NCBI GenBank assembly: GCA_013368445.1
Contig: JAACJO010000005.1
Span: forward strand, 744,001 to 808,000
Reading direction: 5' to 3'
Origin: Leucocoprinus leucothites
Taxonomy: Eukaryota; Basidiomycota; Agaricomycetes; Agaricales; Agaricaceae
Length of the DNA: 64,000 nt
Both the position numbers and the translations under genes were made by a program. Under the pieces are notes generated by a model. The model did not search any database. It was not told the origin of the DNA and worked only from the letters and a program-made list of their open reading frames with translations. Below are positions 1-11,900 of the stretch, piece by piece (position 1 is the first letter of the stretch; each line of letters starts with the position of its first letter).

Positions 1-375
1 GGGGCAACTGCGGGAGCCTTGCCGTGCTTGGTCACGCCGTTCCCGGTGCCATTGCCCATGAGGACGGTCGAGGAGCCGTTGGTGGCAGAGGATGAGGAGG
101 CAAGAAGGCCGTTGCCATTGGCAGACCGACCGTTCATAGGCGGGGGCATGCTGTCGATGCTAGAGCTTGCGATGGAACTTGGGCCTGGAGATGAATGCAT
201 GAGGAAGTGGGAGGAAGAAAGAGAAGGGTCAAGTCGCTGTCGCTTGCGAGCGCGGGCTTGTTCGGGGTCTGCCGCGAGGAGAGGAGGGTCAAGGAGTAAG
301 TAGGTAAGTAGGTTGTGGTACAAGACAAAGATTACCTGTTGCGGTGGGTGAGCGTGGGCGGGTGGCGGGGACTGC
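1..375 (-). CDS. 5' part of an unrecognised gene, cut by the left edge
   Basis: The minus strand carries an open frame from about 268 to 1 that continues past the window edge. It is rich in Ser, Gly, Asn and Pro and begins with a basic patch (DPEQARARKRQRLDP) that looks like a nuclear localisation signal. An upstream exon ending at 336 joins in frame across a 67-nt GT-AG intron (335-269), giving a Pro/Thr/Arg-rich start. A possible acceptor near 372 suggests a further 5' exon, but I could not fix the start codon. I recognise no domain. The basic N-terminus followed by low complexity is common in fungal chromatin and transcription proteins, which is only an inference. Confidence 0.5.
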
Positions 376-922
376 GGGAGAGTCCAGGACAGGGTGTAGG
401 CTGGGGGAGGGGACCTCCGGGGAGCGTATGGGGGATGTAGGAGGATCAATGGTTGCAGATGCTCAGTGCTACTGTCTTCGTGGTAGGATCCAGCTCTATC
501 CTCAGGGCAAATCCTTCCCCTCACCTTTCCATTCGCACGAAATCACCCGCTTTTAGAAACACCAGTCATCCTAACATCCTATCGATCCACGTTGCATTTC
601 TTTTATATTCTCAATGGCTCTTTATGTAGATAAGACGCGCCCAATATACTAGAATAATTGTGCACAAGAAACAAACTAATAAAATGCGATAACAGCGACA
701 TAGCAGTTTTGAGGATGCAGACGACAAAAACGAAACTAAACGTGCAGATTGCGGCGACATATGATTGCTGAGTGATGATTTTCCGAATTGTTACAAAAAA
801 AAAAAGTGGGGGTGTCCTTGGATATTTTGACGTGAACCCATGGTCGAGGTCCATAGCCCGTCAGGGCCTATTTTTGATCAAAGATGATGCTGAGAATGCT
901 TTTTCATGAGCAAGGCGTTTTT
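376..922. other. Intergenic, no gene seen
   Basis: This holds the probable promoter and 5' leader of the left-edge gene and the 3' flank of the ECL1-like gene. Short open frames here have no recognisable composition. An A-rich run lies near 795-806. Confidence 0.5.
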
Positions 923-2331
923 TTACAGCGGCACTCGCGAAACAAAGCCAAGACTTCGTTCTCGGTCTCGGTCGCGCTCTCTTCCCACAAGTCCGCTTCG
1001 TCCGTTCCCAAATCCAGGCGCTTGTTCTGAGAACCTAAGCCCGTCCAGCTCGTTATTCCGAGCCCGACCTCGTCGCTCTCCTCGAGACTCTGATCTGTCG
1101 AAAATCTCCGCCTGTCGCACTGCGGCAAGAGTGCGGCCGCGGTCTTCCATTCCTAGTAATACCTTCGGAGGTGGCGAACTGTTCCTCCGAAACGTCGTCC
1201 GTCCGCGGGTCGGCTGCCCTGGTACTGACGACCAGTCCCCATCAAACCTTGAGCGTGAATCTCGCTCGACCAGACGAGACACAATCTCAGCCTCCGGTCG
1301 CTGTGCCCGGGAATGTGAACGAGAAAGGGACGAATCGGAGCGATGACTGCTGCTGGACTCACAGGGGACACGGCGGCGTCCCCGAGGAGTAGCGTGGATA
1401 GATGCTGGTGGATGTCCATCGACAACCTGTGCAGGTCGTGAGGACAATGCCAGCTTGGGAGTAGGGGGAGAGGCACGAGCTACTGTCCGCCCTGACGAGG
1501 AAGATACGGGAGACGATCGAGGTTCGTTCCTTGGCGATGAGATCTGCAGTAACGAAAAGTAGGCAGGTAGGCTTGCACGATTGCGGGACCGTTTAGTCTT
1601 GTCAGCACCCAGCCTAACCCTCCCTCCATCAGATCCCTTCTCTGAAGGAACGTCACTTTCTTCTGTATCCGCATTATCTCGCGATGACAAACCGAGGTCA
1701 GAGAAGGCGTCGTCGTCTTCAGTTGATGAATGTGAGGGATGAGGTGCACTCCGTGGAATGCCCCGCACGTGTCCAGAAGGAGACGAATTGGACGACATGC
1801 GTCGGTGGACATGGGGCACTGTCGAGTGGTTGTTGGTCCCAGATGGGCGGCGGGTATACTGCAGTGCCGAGGGCACATTCGAGTAGGTATAGCTGAGTTG
1901 TTGTTTGGAGACACCGTCTGGGCCAGGCTCAGATGCATCGGCGGTGTACTCCGCCCGCACGGCAAGGCTAGCACCGTCGTCGTAGTCGTCGTCGTCGGTG
2001 CTCATACCTGACCAGCCAGGAGATGTGGGCTGGTGTTGGATAACAGAATGTGGGTCACGACGTCGAATGCTCCTGAGTGCTGAGCCGAGGGCGGAGGGGA
2101 TGAGGGGTGGCACATCAGCACCATTGGCATAGCCGAGGTGAGGAGAGGAGAGAGCACTGCTGGATGAAGATATCGAAGGGGACGTAGCGTCCCTACCTTG
2201 GCAGTCGTCGCTGCAGTATGCTGACCTGTCGGGGAAGAAGAGGATTGGAGAGAGAGTAGAATGGTGAGGAAGAGAACATACCCATAGTCGAAGAGGTGCT
2301 TGCCGCAGGCCAGGCAAATTTCCTCAAACAT
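923..2331 (-). CDS. ECL1/2/3-type zinc-binding protein
   Basis: Exon 1 (2331-2282) encodes MFEEICLACGKHLFDYG. A 56-nt GT-AG intron (2281-2226) joins it in frame to SAYCSDDCQGRDATSPSIS, and the frame runs to the stop at 923, 450 aa in all. The pair CxxC (ICLAC) and CxxxC (YCSDDC) about 20 residues apart at the N-terminus is the signature of the ECL1/2/3 (extender of chronological lifespan) zinc-binding family. In yeasts this family acts in nutrient and stress signalling and lifespan. The rest is disordered, rich in Ser, Arg and Pro, with an acidic stretch (STDDDDYDDG) and a basic tail. Yeast members are under about 110 aa; the long Ser-rich extension here has unknown function. The role is inferred from the zinc motif only. 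Confidence 0.72.
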
Positions 2332-5300
2332 AGTAAAGGGACGGAGAGAGGATAAGCCTGGGGCAAATGATGAGACGGGGGGACTGCGAACAAGGGGTCA
2401 GAGCTTATATAGCCCGATCCTGGGACGTCGCAACATTCGCAACGGAATACTTTTTTTTCAAATCCCTTGGAAATGCCCATTTTGACCAATTTAGTCCCCT
2501 CTCAATTTTGTCCCAGTCACCTTGCCTTTTCTGGATCTCCGTCACACACGTGATTGTCCCCCCGTCACAGGCCCCGCCTCGCCAATATATCCAGATTACC
2601 ACCCCGGGTCACAGGTGCATCAGGACCCCAGCCACTCGTCACCTGCAGATCCTCCCTCTCCTCGACGGCCACAACCCCGGTCTTGGTCCCACCCATAGGG
2701 GCTCTCTCAACCTCGTCTGAGCCTCCCCGGCACAGCTCGTCTCCTCTCGTTGCTGCAAGTCGATACCAGACATGCGCCGCATCACACGTTTACCTGCCCT
2801 CCATTCCGACGCATCTGCAAGACTAACTAAACACTGCAAACGTGTGGCGTGCAAGTCCTACACGTTCTCACTCGTTCTAAATCTCTCAAGCTCACTCCCC
2901 TCTTCTGACTTGTTCGTCTCCCCCTCCCTTCCTCATGACCTTTCTGTCACTCATTTACCCTGTCATGGCGTGAGCATCTCTCTCCTCCTTTACTTGCGCA
3001 CTTCTCCGGCTGTATCCCTGAATGCCAGGGCTACCTTCCAGAGTCTTCCTCGGGAATAAATAGTTAAATCCTAATTTAGCAGCTTTTCGTTACACCGTGA
3101 CATGCGTGATGCGCCCTTCTGTTTTTGGACCACGACGTCATGAATGAATCAGATTGTGCGCTCTGTTGCCATCCCAATCCTTCAAACTCGCCATAATCAC
3201 CCTAACCGACACTCACAAAAATAAGTACTACTAGCTTGTTGTACTGCTCAAGCACGCAATAGCGCTGTCAACTGATCTTACCCATCCCTAGTTGACTCAC
3301 TCAGGGTATGCTCTAGCCCAAGCAAAAAGAGAGCCTTTTGGATCATCGTCCCATTTCGTTCCGCGTCGGACGATACCTCTCTTTTTTCTTTCCGGCCGAT
3401 CTGACTCCGCAGCTCTCGGCCCCTTCGCGTCCCATCTGACAACATATGACCCTTCCCGCCGGGCCTCTGCGTCCACGCATCATCATCGCACACATGAATC
3501 ATTCATCATTCCTTTGACTTCCATGGGATTCTGACTGACACGTAGATCCCGCTTCCAACACTTACATATGGGCTCTGACTGCTGCAGTACTCACAAAAAA
3601 AACTGTTATCTTCCCACCTCTCAGTATGATGCACTTATGTAGATCAGTGAGCTCCTCGGCAAGACTTGGAAGGTACACCACCTCCGTCATTTTAAGCGAC
3701 AAAACCCCTCGCTATATTGTTTCTCATCATCATGGGATGTCGATAAATGACGCCGATGACGCTCTAACTTACCCGCTTTCTCTATGATGCCAAACGTGGG
3801 TGGAGCCACAAAAATTCGAAAACACACTCCGTGCTTGGGTTGCTTGTCCACATGACGCTTTCCCATCACATCATCAATTTACGAATTTCTTCTTTGGGTC
3901 TAGAAACCTCGTGTCGCTCGATCTGAGTTCACTGAGGTACTCATTTAGTGTCCCAGATCGAGTCCTGCTTGGGTCGAGCATCTTGAGTACCTCCTCGATC
4001 CTAACACTTCTTTGTCCACAATTCTTCCACTTCATGTCGGAACACTGAGGCATCACACCATGCCCCCGAATTCTCGTTCTCTTCCTCTCGTCAACCAATG
4101 TGGGGCCTACACATACCATCTATCCTCACAGCACTCGCACAATCCAACAAGTTGGAAAATCAGAACTTTGCTATTCATTACAACATCATGCTTGCTTCTA
4201 TTAGTATTCCTTATGATGACTCTCATACTTGAAGAGGGAGGCTATTCGTGGTTCAATTATACTTCGCACATCTCTTCGACTTCGATTTCTGGATTTTCTC
4301 CGAGTGCATCTATGTCACAGTGACCCCCACATTCCCCTCCCCACGAGACCATCTGCCAACCTGTGGGAGCTAACCAATTAGTACTGAGTACTGAATACTA
4401 ACCTTCTAGCGCACGGCGCGGCGCGGCTGGTATGATGGACCACATCTACTGTATCTACTATCTCCTAGGACCCGGTAGTCCCTTCTCCACTACCTCAATC
4501 ATGCTACCTATCTTCCAACGAGGAAGAAACAACGAAATCTGACACAACCATGGATACGGGACAATGGACGAATCAAGTATCTTATCTACCTATCTATCTG
4601 CACTGCATAGCGCAGCATTCCTTATCGGCGGATAACTCTTCCTCAAGCTTATTGACTCAGTCACTGGGGCCGGCCAAATAGCCATTTAACAGCACTGGTG
4701 CTGCATCACACAAGTCACCCTACTCTATTCTAAGTGGACGGTTCAAACGTTCAACATCATTGTAATTCTTCCGTACCGCCGTCAAATCGACAGCATTATT
4801 CATTCTTCTATTTTTAAAAGCGAACTTCCACGGGTCCAATAATTTGAATTACGGCTAGGCCCTCCCCCCCTTCCGGACACGGCTTTTGGTATCCAAGAAG
4901 CGGCAACAGCGGTAAGAGAACTTAAAGAGTGTTGTTCAGGAGCTTGAATAACCTCAAATTCATCTATCTCTGTTACCATCTTGGTACGAGATGAACAAAG
5001 AGGTCGTTCTCGACCTGCTACTCAAAGCGATCAAAATCGAAGCTATGCGTTAATTATAGGACAATGGGGATCTCAAGAACTTGCTGTGTACTGCCTATAC
5101 ATTTTACAGCTGATTTGATGTACAGGTACAAAAGAAACCCGCTCAGTATTTCTTCTTTGTTCGCCCTTCTCGATCACGTACATATGATACTACTACTCTT
5201 CAACAAAGCGCTCTTGTTGCGGGTGCTTGTTTGCCAAGCTGTGTAGACCTGCATTAAGTTACTCAATGAGGCGGAGGACGCCTCCTAAGTTCGAATGACC

Positions 5301-8300
5301 CTGGAAAGCCCGTTCCCATATCCGTCGCAGAACTCGGCGGAAGGTATCACGTTGGCAAGAGTCACTTCAACAGCATCTCTCAAAAGGGGTCATACTCGCA
5401 GCAGCAATTTTCATCTATGCGGTGCACCACATTCGAAGAAGCGGTGTCAAAAAAGATCGCCGAACAGACTCGCTATACATATAGATGATCATCCATTGTT
5501 CTTCGAATACAGTACAACCAAGTTATAAGTTACTATGCAGAAAGATTCCGGGGGTCGATGTCGTACAAACGGACTGTCGGGGCCCGTCAGACAAAGGAAG
5601 AGTGTCGTTATATGTTCTGATTTATTTGACCGCCGTTGCCCATAAAAGTGATCAGCTCGAGCTTTGCCCCCCTCTCATTTCAATGGGGTGACTTGAGTGA
5701 ATGACCGCTGAGCACCACAACTCAAGAGTCAAAGCCACAGGACATCTCCCGTCTCCTGTCTGATAGGATGCCACCATGATACCATGTGTTCAAACATTCG
5801 GGCTTGGTTTTGCTATGTGGAAGAGTCGCCTGCCTGTGAGGGTTCCTTGTTTAAAGGATTTATCACCTTTACTCTTAACCTTACGAACTTGTGACCACAA
5901 ACTAAAGAGATTGATAACTCAATGAAGGATAGTATACCTACATTGCCCCACTACTAACAAACTGAGTTTCACCGAGTCCATCGTGACTGCCAAGTGAATG
6001 ATGTCTTTCGTTGTGGGACGGTCAAATCTTAACGGGGAGCGGTCGTTCAAAGCCTGAAAATGGTCTCATGGCCTTTAGAGAGGGGCCAAGGGACCGATTC
6101 GGCCAAGTCCACTTTGGAAGAGAGACTGATGACACCCTTGCCACAGCGCTGTGTTTTTATCCACGATTGAATGTCGAATACTGTTGAACCCTCAGCGCTC
6201 TGCTGTCACTCCTTTCGGGTCCGCGAGTTTCGCAGGCCCCCAAGTTCGGCACAGTGGGTGGTGGGGTTGAAACACGCTCATCATCATGATGACTGACAAG
6301 GTCGGAAAGCCGGAAAGAGTGTTTGAGTGCTATGTGCGCGGGATTTGTCGGGTTCTATGAGTGTGTCAGTGATCTAGAAGAGTCAGCTTCAGTAAAGCAG
6401 GTGATCATACTTAATCAGCATCATAAATGTGTGCAAGGCAATTATGTTAGACAATATATTTCAGGCTGATTGATTACACTTGCTGTGATGACAGTGCGTG
6501 AGGGAAAGAGATGTCAACGCCATGAACAGTTTTGAACGCAAGCTAGCCGTTTAAAGCCGCAAAAATTGCCAAAGCGGTGCTAGGTTGAATGGACTCTACG
6601 ATATCACGAGTTTAGTGGAGAGGCCAAAAAGTCATCATAGGTTACGCACTGGCCGTCAGGATGGAACGTGTTCCATCGAACACTCGGACGCCTAGCTGTT
6701 AGCATCCCTTTTGGCAGAAGAGGGGCACGGTGGAGTCGGCAGAAGACAGATCCTCAGAAAGAAGTCGTGTTCATTGAACTTTTGACTTCAGATTCACTAG
6801 GGTGGCTGATCGTGCGCAGTCAACGTTCCACTGACGTTAGTACGTGACTGTCGTTCATAATACTAGACTTTACTATCAAGGTCCGAGCGTCGGACGTTGA
6901 GCTCTCGCAAAGGCTTCAACGGCTCTAGAACATCGACAGGTGGAGTCCTCGCTAGCTTCTCGAAGAAGATGTAAACCACTGGTGATTGATCTGTCTGGGA
7001 ACGCTCAGTGAGGACCTTTTGAATGGGAAGCGAAATGTGAGAACCCCCAACGTTCAACAATAGACTTCTAACTTTTGACTACTATTCGAATGATGGTGAC
7101 CGCCTCGACACCAATCCGGATACGTTGTTTATTTCATTTGTGGCTACCAACAACCCCGGGTTTCGGTTCGGAGGGTCCTTCATCGGAACCTTCGGAGATA
7201 ACATCCCCCATCGTCTGCTCACCTCAAGAGAGCGGTCGGTCGTCGGGTATGTCGGATAGAGGAACGAAAGTTGTGACAGTCAGGATGTCGCCGAAACGAA
7301 CGTTTCAAAAACATCGTCGGATGACGCAAGGATTCCGCGCAGGTACTCGTTTATTTCTCAGTCTCCGATCCGAATTTCCAGTTCTCCTGTGATTCCGGAC
7401 CAAGCTGTCTAGAGCTGCCCCCACTGATAACTCCCTTTAAGTCTGGCAAGACGTTTTCTATGCAGGAGTTCCATATATTTGTCAAATTCGGACTCAATGT
7501 CTTCCACCGCAACTTCCCACTGCCCAGTCACTGGGTTGTGCCAGCCAAGACACTAAACTTATCGTGCGTCAAATTTTCCCGAAATAGACGCTTCTAGCGC
7601 CTTTACATGCATCGCGATGAGAGTAGCGCTTCGAGTTTAAATATACAAGTCAATCTTACACCTATCGTCTCTCCCTTGCGGCTCAAGGAAAGGCCAGCGA
7701 AGATTGAGTACATGAGGTATGATCTGCCTCATGCCAGCTGGACTTGATGATCGGGCGACAATTCCATCCCCGGTGTCAATGAAATTTCGTCCGTTTTTGT
7801 GTCACGCGTTTATTGCGAGCCACTGGCTCGAAATTATGTGAAGGATTCGTACCTGACATGAGTCTATGATGATACTATGATATTCCTGCCTGAAGAGTTA
7901 CTAACTCGAATTTTGACTCATTTCTCCGGGAATTCACGGCCCCTACATTACTCTCGTCATTGACATGATTGCAAAATTGGGCGGGAAAATATAATTAATG
8001 GACCCATTATGTTCATAAAGGATATACAATACCGACAATTGTAACGCTGAAGGTTTGATAGTTTGATATTCCACAGAAACCGTAACAAGGGACAAGCAAT
8101 CCGATCCTGAAAGCGGACCCCGGAACAGTGAAGGGGGACTTTGTGAGATTCATTCGTTGTATCTCCTCCCCGGCGATTCGATCACTTGTTGGTATTCTTG
8201 GGGAAAACGACCGACTAGGCTTACTATGGCAACCTACATTTACCTTCGCATCGGGAAAGCTCATTCTTATATTCCTATATCCGATTGGCAACAGCCGCTC

Positions 8301-8998
8301 GACACAAATATCAACTCTGAGCGCTCTGCCTTTGAAACCTCTTCAACTCGATACATTTCCTCCCTTCATCGGTGAAACAATCAAGTCAAAAACTTAGATC
8401 AAACCAGACCATATGGACTGACCTCCCTTCTTTCTGGGCAAGGGTCTTCCTACGTTAGAAGTCTGCGCCTATTTTCCTCCGAAGAATTGATTAAATAGCT
8501 GATTAAATACTGATTCTACTCCCAAAACCGCCAACCGCCCCTACAATATGATCAATCACATAACAACTCGACCATAACGAGATAGTCTATTATAAAAGGG
8601 CCAGCACTCAAGCGAATCGGAAGCCCGTAATAGGGCTGGGCAAAGATCAGGTGGTCTGGGGAAACATCTCGGCTTCCTCATTTCTATATACTTTAGTTGA
8701 CAAACTCCTGCGGACTTGTTCTGGCATGATGCGCCACTGTCAGACTGACAACAGCGAACCTCTATGCTCCTTAAACGTCACGAAATGTGCAAGAAAAAGG
8801 CCCAGGTAGGATAATGTGGAACGCCGTTGAAAGCTAACCCGTTCTCATGTCGCTAAATACGAAAATTAAAATAAATGAAAGTGTATCCTTTCCATGGTCA
8901 GAACAGAAATACAAATGCGGCGCATAACATACATCCATGACCTAGAATCGGAACAAGGAAGGAGGAAAATCAAAGTGGTAGAACCGCCACACCGCCAC
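2332..8998. other. 6.7 kb gene-poor region
   Basis: I could not assemble any gene here. Open frames are under about 105 codons, lack recognisable motifs and do not join through plausible introns. Positions 2500-3060 are pyrimidine-rich on the plus strand and would serve as promoter/leader of the ECL1-like gene. Positions 4560-4605 hold short CTAT/TATC-like runs. Between 8010 and 8400 three frames on both strands are open at once, with no recognised product. No long terminal repeats, transposase or reverse-transcriptase motifs were seen. Long regulatory DNA, noncoding RNA or worn-out mobile elements all remain possible. Confidence 0.45.
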
Positions 8999-11900
8999 TC
9001 ACACCTTCATATCGGTAGTCCGCTCCGTTGACGGTATCTCGGGCAATGATGGTTCGACTACTGCTGCGTCGGGTGACACTTCAGATGTTTGATCTTCATG
9101 TCCATTCTGTTGTGACTGTAAGGAGGTCGTGGAAAATTCCCCCTGAGGCTCGGACCCGGCTCCTTCCATAGGAGGAGGAGAAACGCTTAGAACGCGTAAC
9201 GTACTGGCGCTCGCTAGCGCATTCTGCATGAATAAATTTCCAGCAGGTGACTTGGCTGGAGGTGGTGGAGGTGAAGGACTTGATGTCGACGTTCTCGGGC
9301 TGGCAACTGTCTGGTTTGGGTTGGGTAGTGCTTTCTCGATGATCTTGTTTGAATGGTTTGCGTTCGTGCTTGAGCGCGAAAGTAATCCCTTGAGGCGCTG
9401 ATTAGCTGTTAATGTGTTGGAACGTGTGGGTGCGGGCACGGGTGCAGGCGTAGGCGAAGATGTTGTCGCACGTGGGACCTGCTTCTCAGAGACCACAGTT
9501 TCCAGCATTCCCATAGGTGCCATAACGTTCTTCAAACCAGAGAGTTCCTTATGCAGAAACTTGGCATCTGCAAGCAGTCTGCATAGCCAAGTATTAGGTT
9601 ATTTATAACGCCCCAATTTTTTGTTCGTGAAAAGGGCAGATTCGCCAGGGCCAGTGTGGGTGAACAGGAGAGGAGAAAAATCAAAGTGAGTCAGCATGTG
9701 ACCTTGAAACGGATGATGGGACTCTCTTACCTGGCTTTCGCTTCTTGGTTGGGGAGCTCAATCTTGCCGTACACCTCCGACAGGCGATGATTGATCCCAG
9801 CAAAGACCTCCGACATTACATACTGTAAGGGTGGGGAGAAATTTTCATGAGTATCACCATCATCTCTTGGGCCCAAATTAAACTCGGCACAAAGTCCTCG
9901 GGGGTTATGCGAGAGTGCCAGGGACCCCGAGTACTCGTATCCGGTTTAGGAGAAGCAAAGAACGGCATATTTGAAAGGATGTCACAAACAAGACGCATTC
10001 TCACCTCAACCACGGCTGCGGAGAGATATCTTGAAAGTACTTTATGTAACGTGACTGTTTCCTTGACCAAAGTCTGCATATAACCGTTGATACCACCATC
10101 ATTGGGCTGGTTCCAATCGATTGTCTAGTGTAAATGAGCAGAATTCGAAAGAGCAAATTGAAGCCAAAGCGGATAGGAAGTAGTGTCAAGACTTCACTAT
10201 CAGTAACACGTCTTAGTGCTGTTAGACAGGAGACACATGCCTTTAGGGTCTCGATATGAGCAGTCAACCTGTCACCCATGATCGAAATGAGCTTCGCGTG
10301 GATCTCGGTCTGATGTACTTGATAGTCCTATCCATGTTATGGGAAAACACTTGGTTAATACACGATGCGGGCAAAAAGCGGTGAGAAAACTCAAGACTAG
10401 AAAGATATGAGAAGACTCGAACGCCTTACACGCGTTCATGACACCCAATTGAAGAAGATGCGTTACGCGAAGAGATACGAAGATACAATGCCTGCCAAGT
10501 CGTTTACTGTTATTCAATAGGCAGACGCCGCTATGCACCATCGCCAGCCATCGAAAACGCAATCACCAAATCAAAAGTTTATAAGTCACGCCACAGTGAG
10601 GCGAAAGCACGCTAGTCGCCAGTTGAAGCATTGGCGAAGAGGTGTAAAATCACCACGGGGACTGTCCGTGCGATACGGGAACCACCGAGCATTACACCAT
10701 TCCTCAGCTATGACAGCATCCGCGCACAACAGGACAAGGAGAAAAGAGGAAAAATAACGGATTCACAGCGTTCAATCACTCACCCTCTTTAATTTATCAA
10801 AATCCACCAGCAAAACAGCTTCAGCATGGTTCAGATGTCTCCTGAATGTCTCCCGCACATACGGGATCAGTTCTGATACGATGCTTAGAGACTGTGACGC
10901 CAAAGCTAAAATGAAGGAAGACAAACAAAGGACCATTAGTTCCAACTCTACTGAGAGGGGAAGGGCAAAATGAGCCGGGGAACCGGGATGTGAGAAGACG
11001 CCTCAAGCAACAGTGGGGCTAGAGAGGGTCCGCATGAAAATGTGAAACGAGATCCGGTACATGACCTCTGACTCGTTTTCTGCCCTTCCTCCAGGATGAC
11101 AATGAAGAAGGTCACGAAAAGTCTAAGTTTTCCAGACCCGGGAATAGGGTCCTTCATGGGATTGGATGGGTAGAAAGGAAGGAAAAAACGAACCAAGGTG
11201 TTTTGCTGTGATATGCTTCAGCCCCGCACTCCGCATGGCACCAGCACCCAAGACCAGCTGACACGTTCGGGAATTGAACGTCATGAGAAACTCGACAACT
11301 TTGTTAATAGTATCTTTCGTCAGTGTACTATCATAACCCATGACCCAGTTAATATCAAAGAATCACTGCCGAAAAATAGACTATACCTGAGATTTATCAC
11401 AATCTTAAGATAGTCGACCAGTAGAATGAGTATCTCCGCGGTCGCAGAGACGATGTAATAAGACCTATCCTCGATCTTCAAATGTTTCGAGTTGCCCTTC
11501 GCTGACCCACCAGACTTGGTCGACTCCTTCGAATCTGAAGATGGGACTGAGTCCGCTTCGCTCAATTCGGCGAAAGTTTTTGTCGGTGGTAGCACATGCA
11601 GCTTGGGTGCTTTCGATGTTGGGCTTGTCGGCGACGAGTGACCATTCTCCTTGCCCTTAGTTCCATTGATTGCACCCCCAGGATTTGGACTGCCAAGCAC
11701 AGCTCCCTCCGCATACACCCTGAGCTCCTCTGCATCCCTGACAGCACATCTTACAAGGACATCCACAACACCCTGCAAGTCAGCCCCAATCTCCACTTGA
11801 TTCCACATCTCGTCCAACACCACTTTTGCACATCTCTCTATCCTCCCCTGATGGAACTTGCTGAGGTATACTGACGCCTGCCGCACCACTACTCCACGGA

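Noticed and set aside
8013..8397. Three simultaneous open frames on both strands
   Set aside because: No family motif, no splice continuation, and none stands out over the others; kept only as a note in the gene-poor region.
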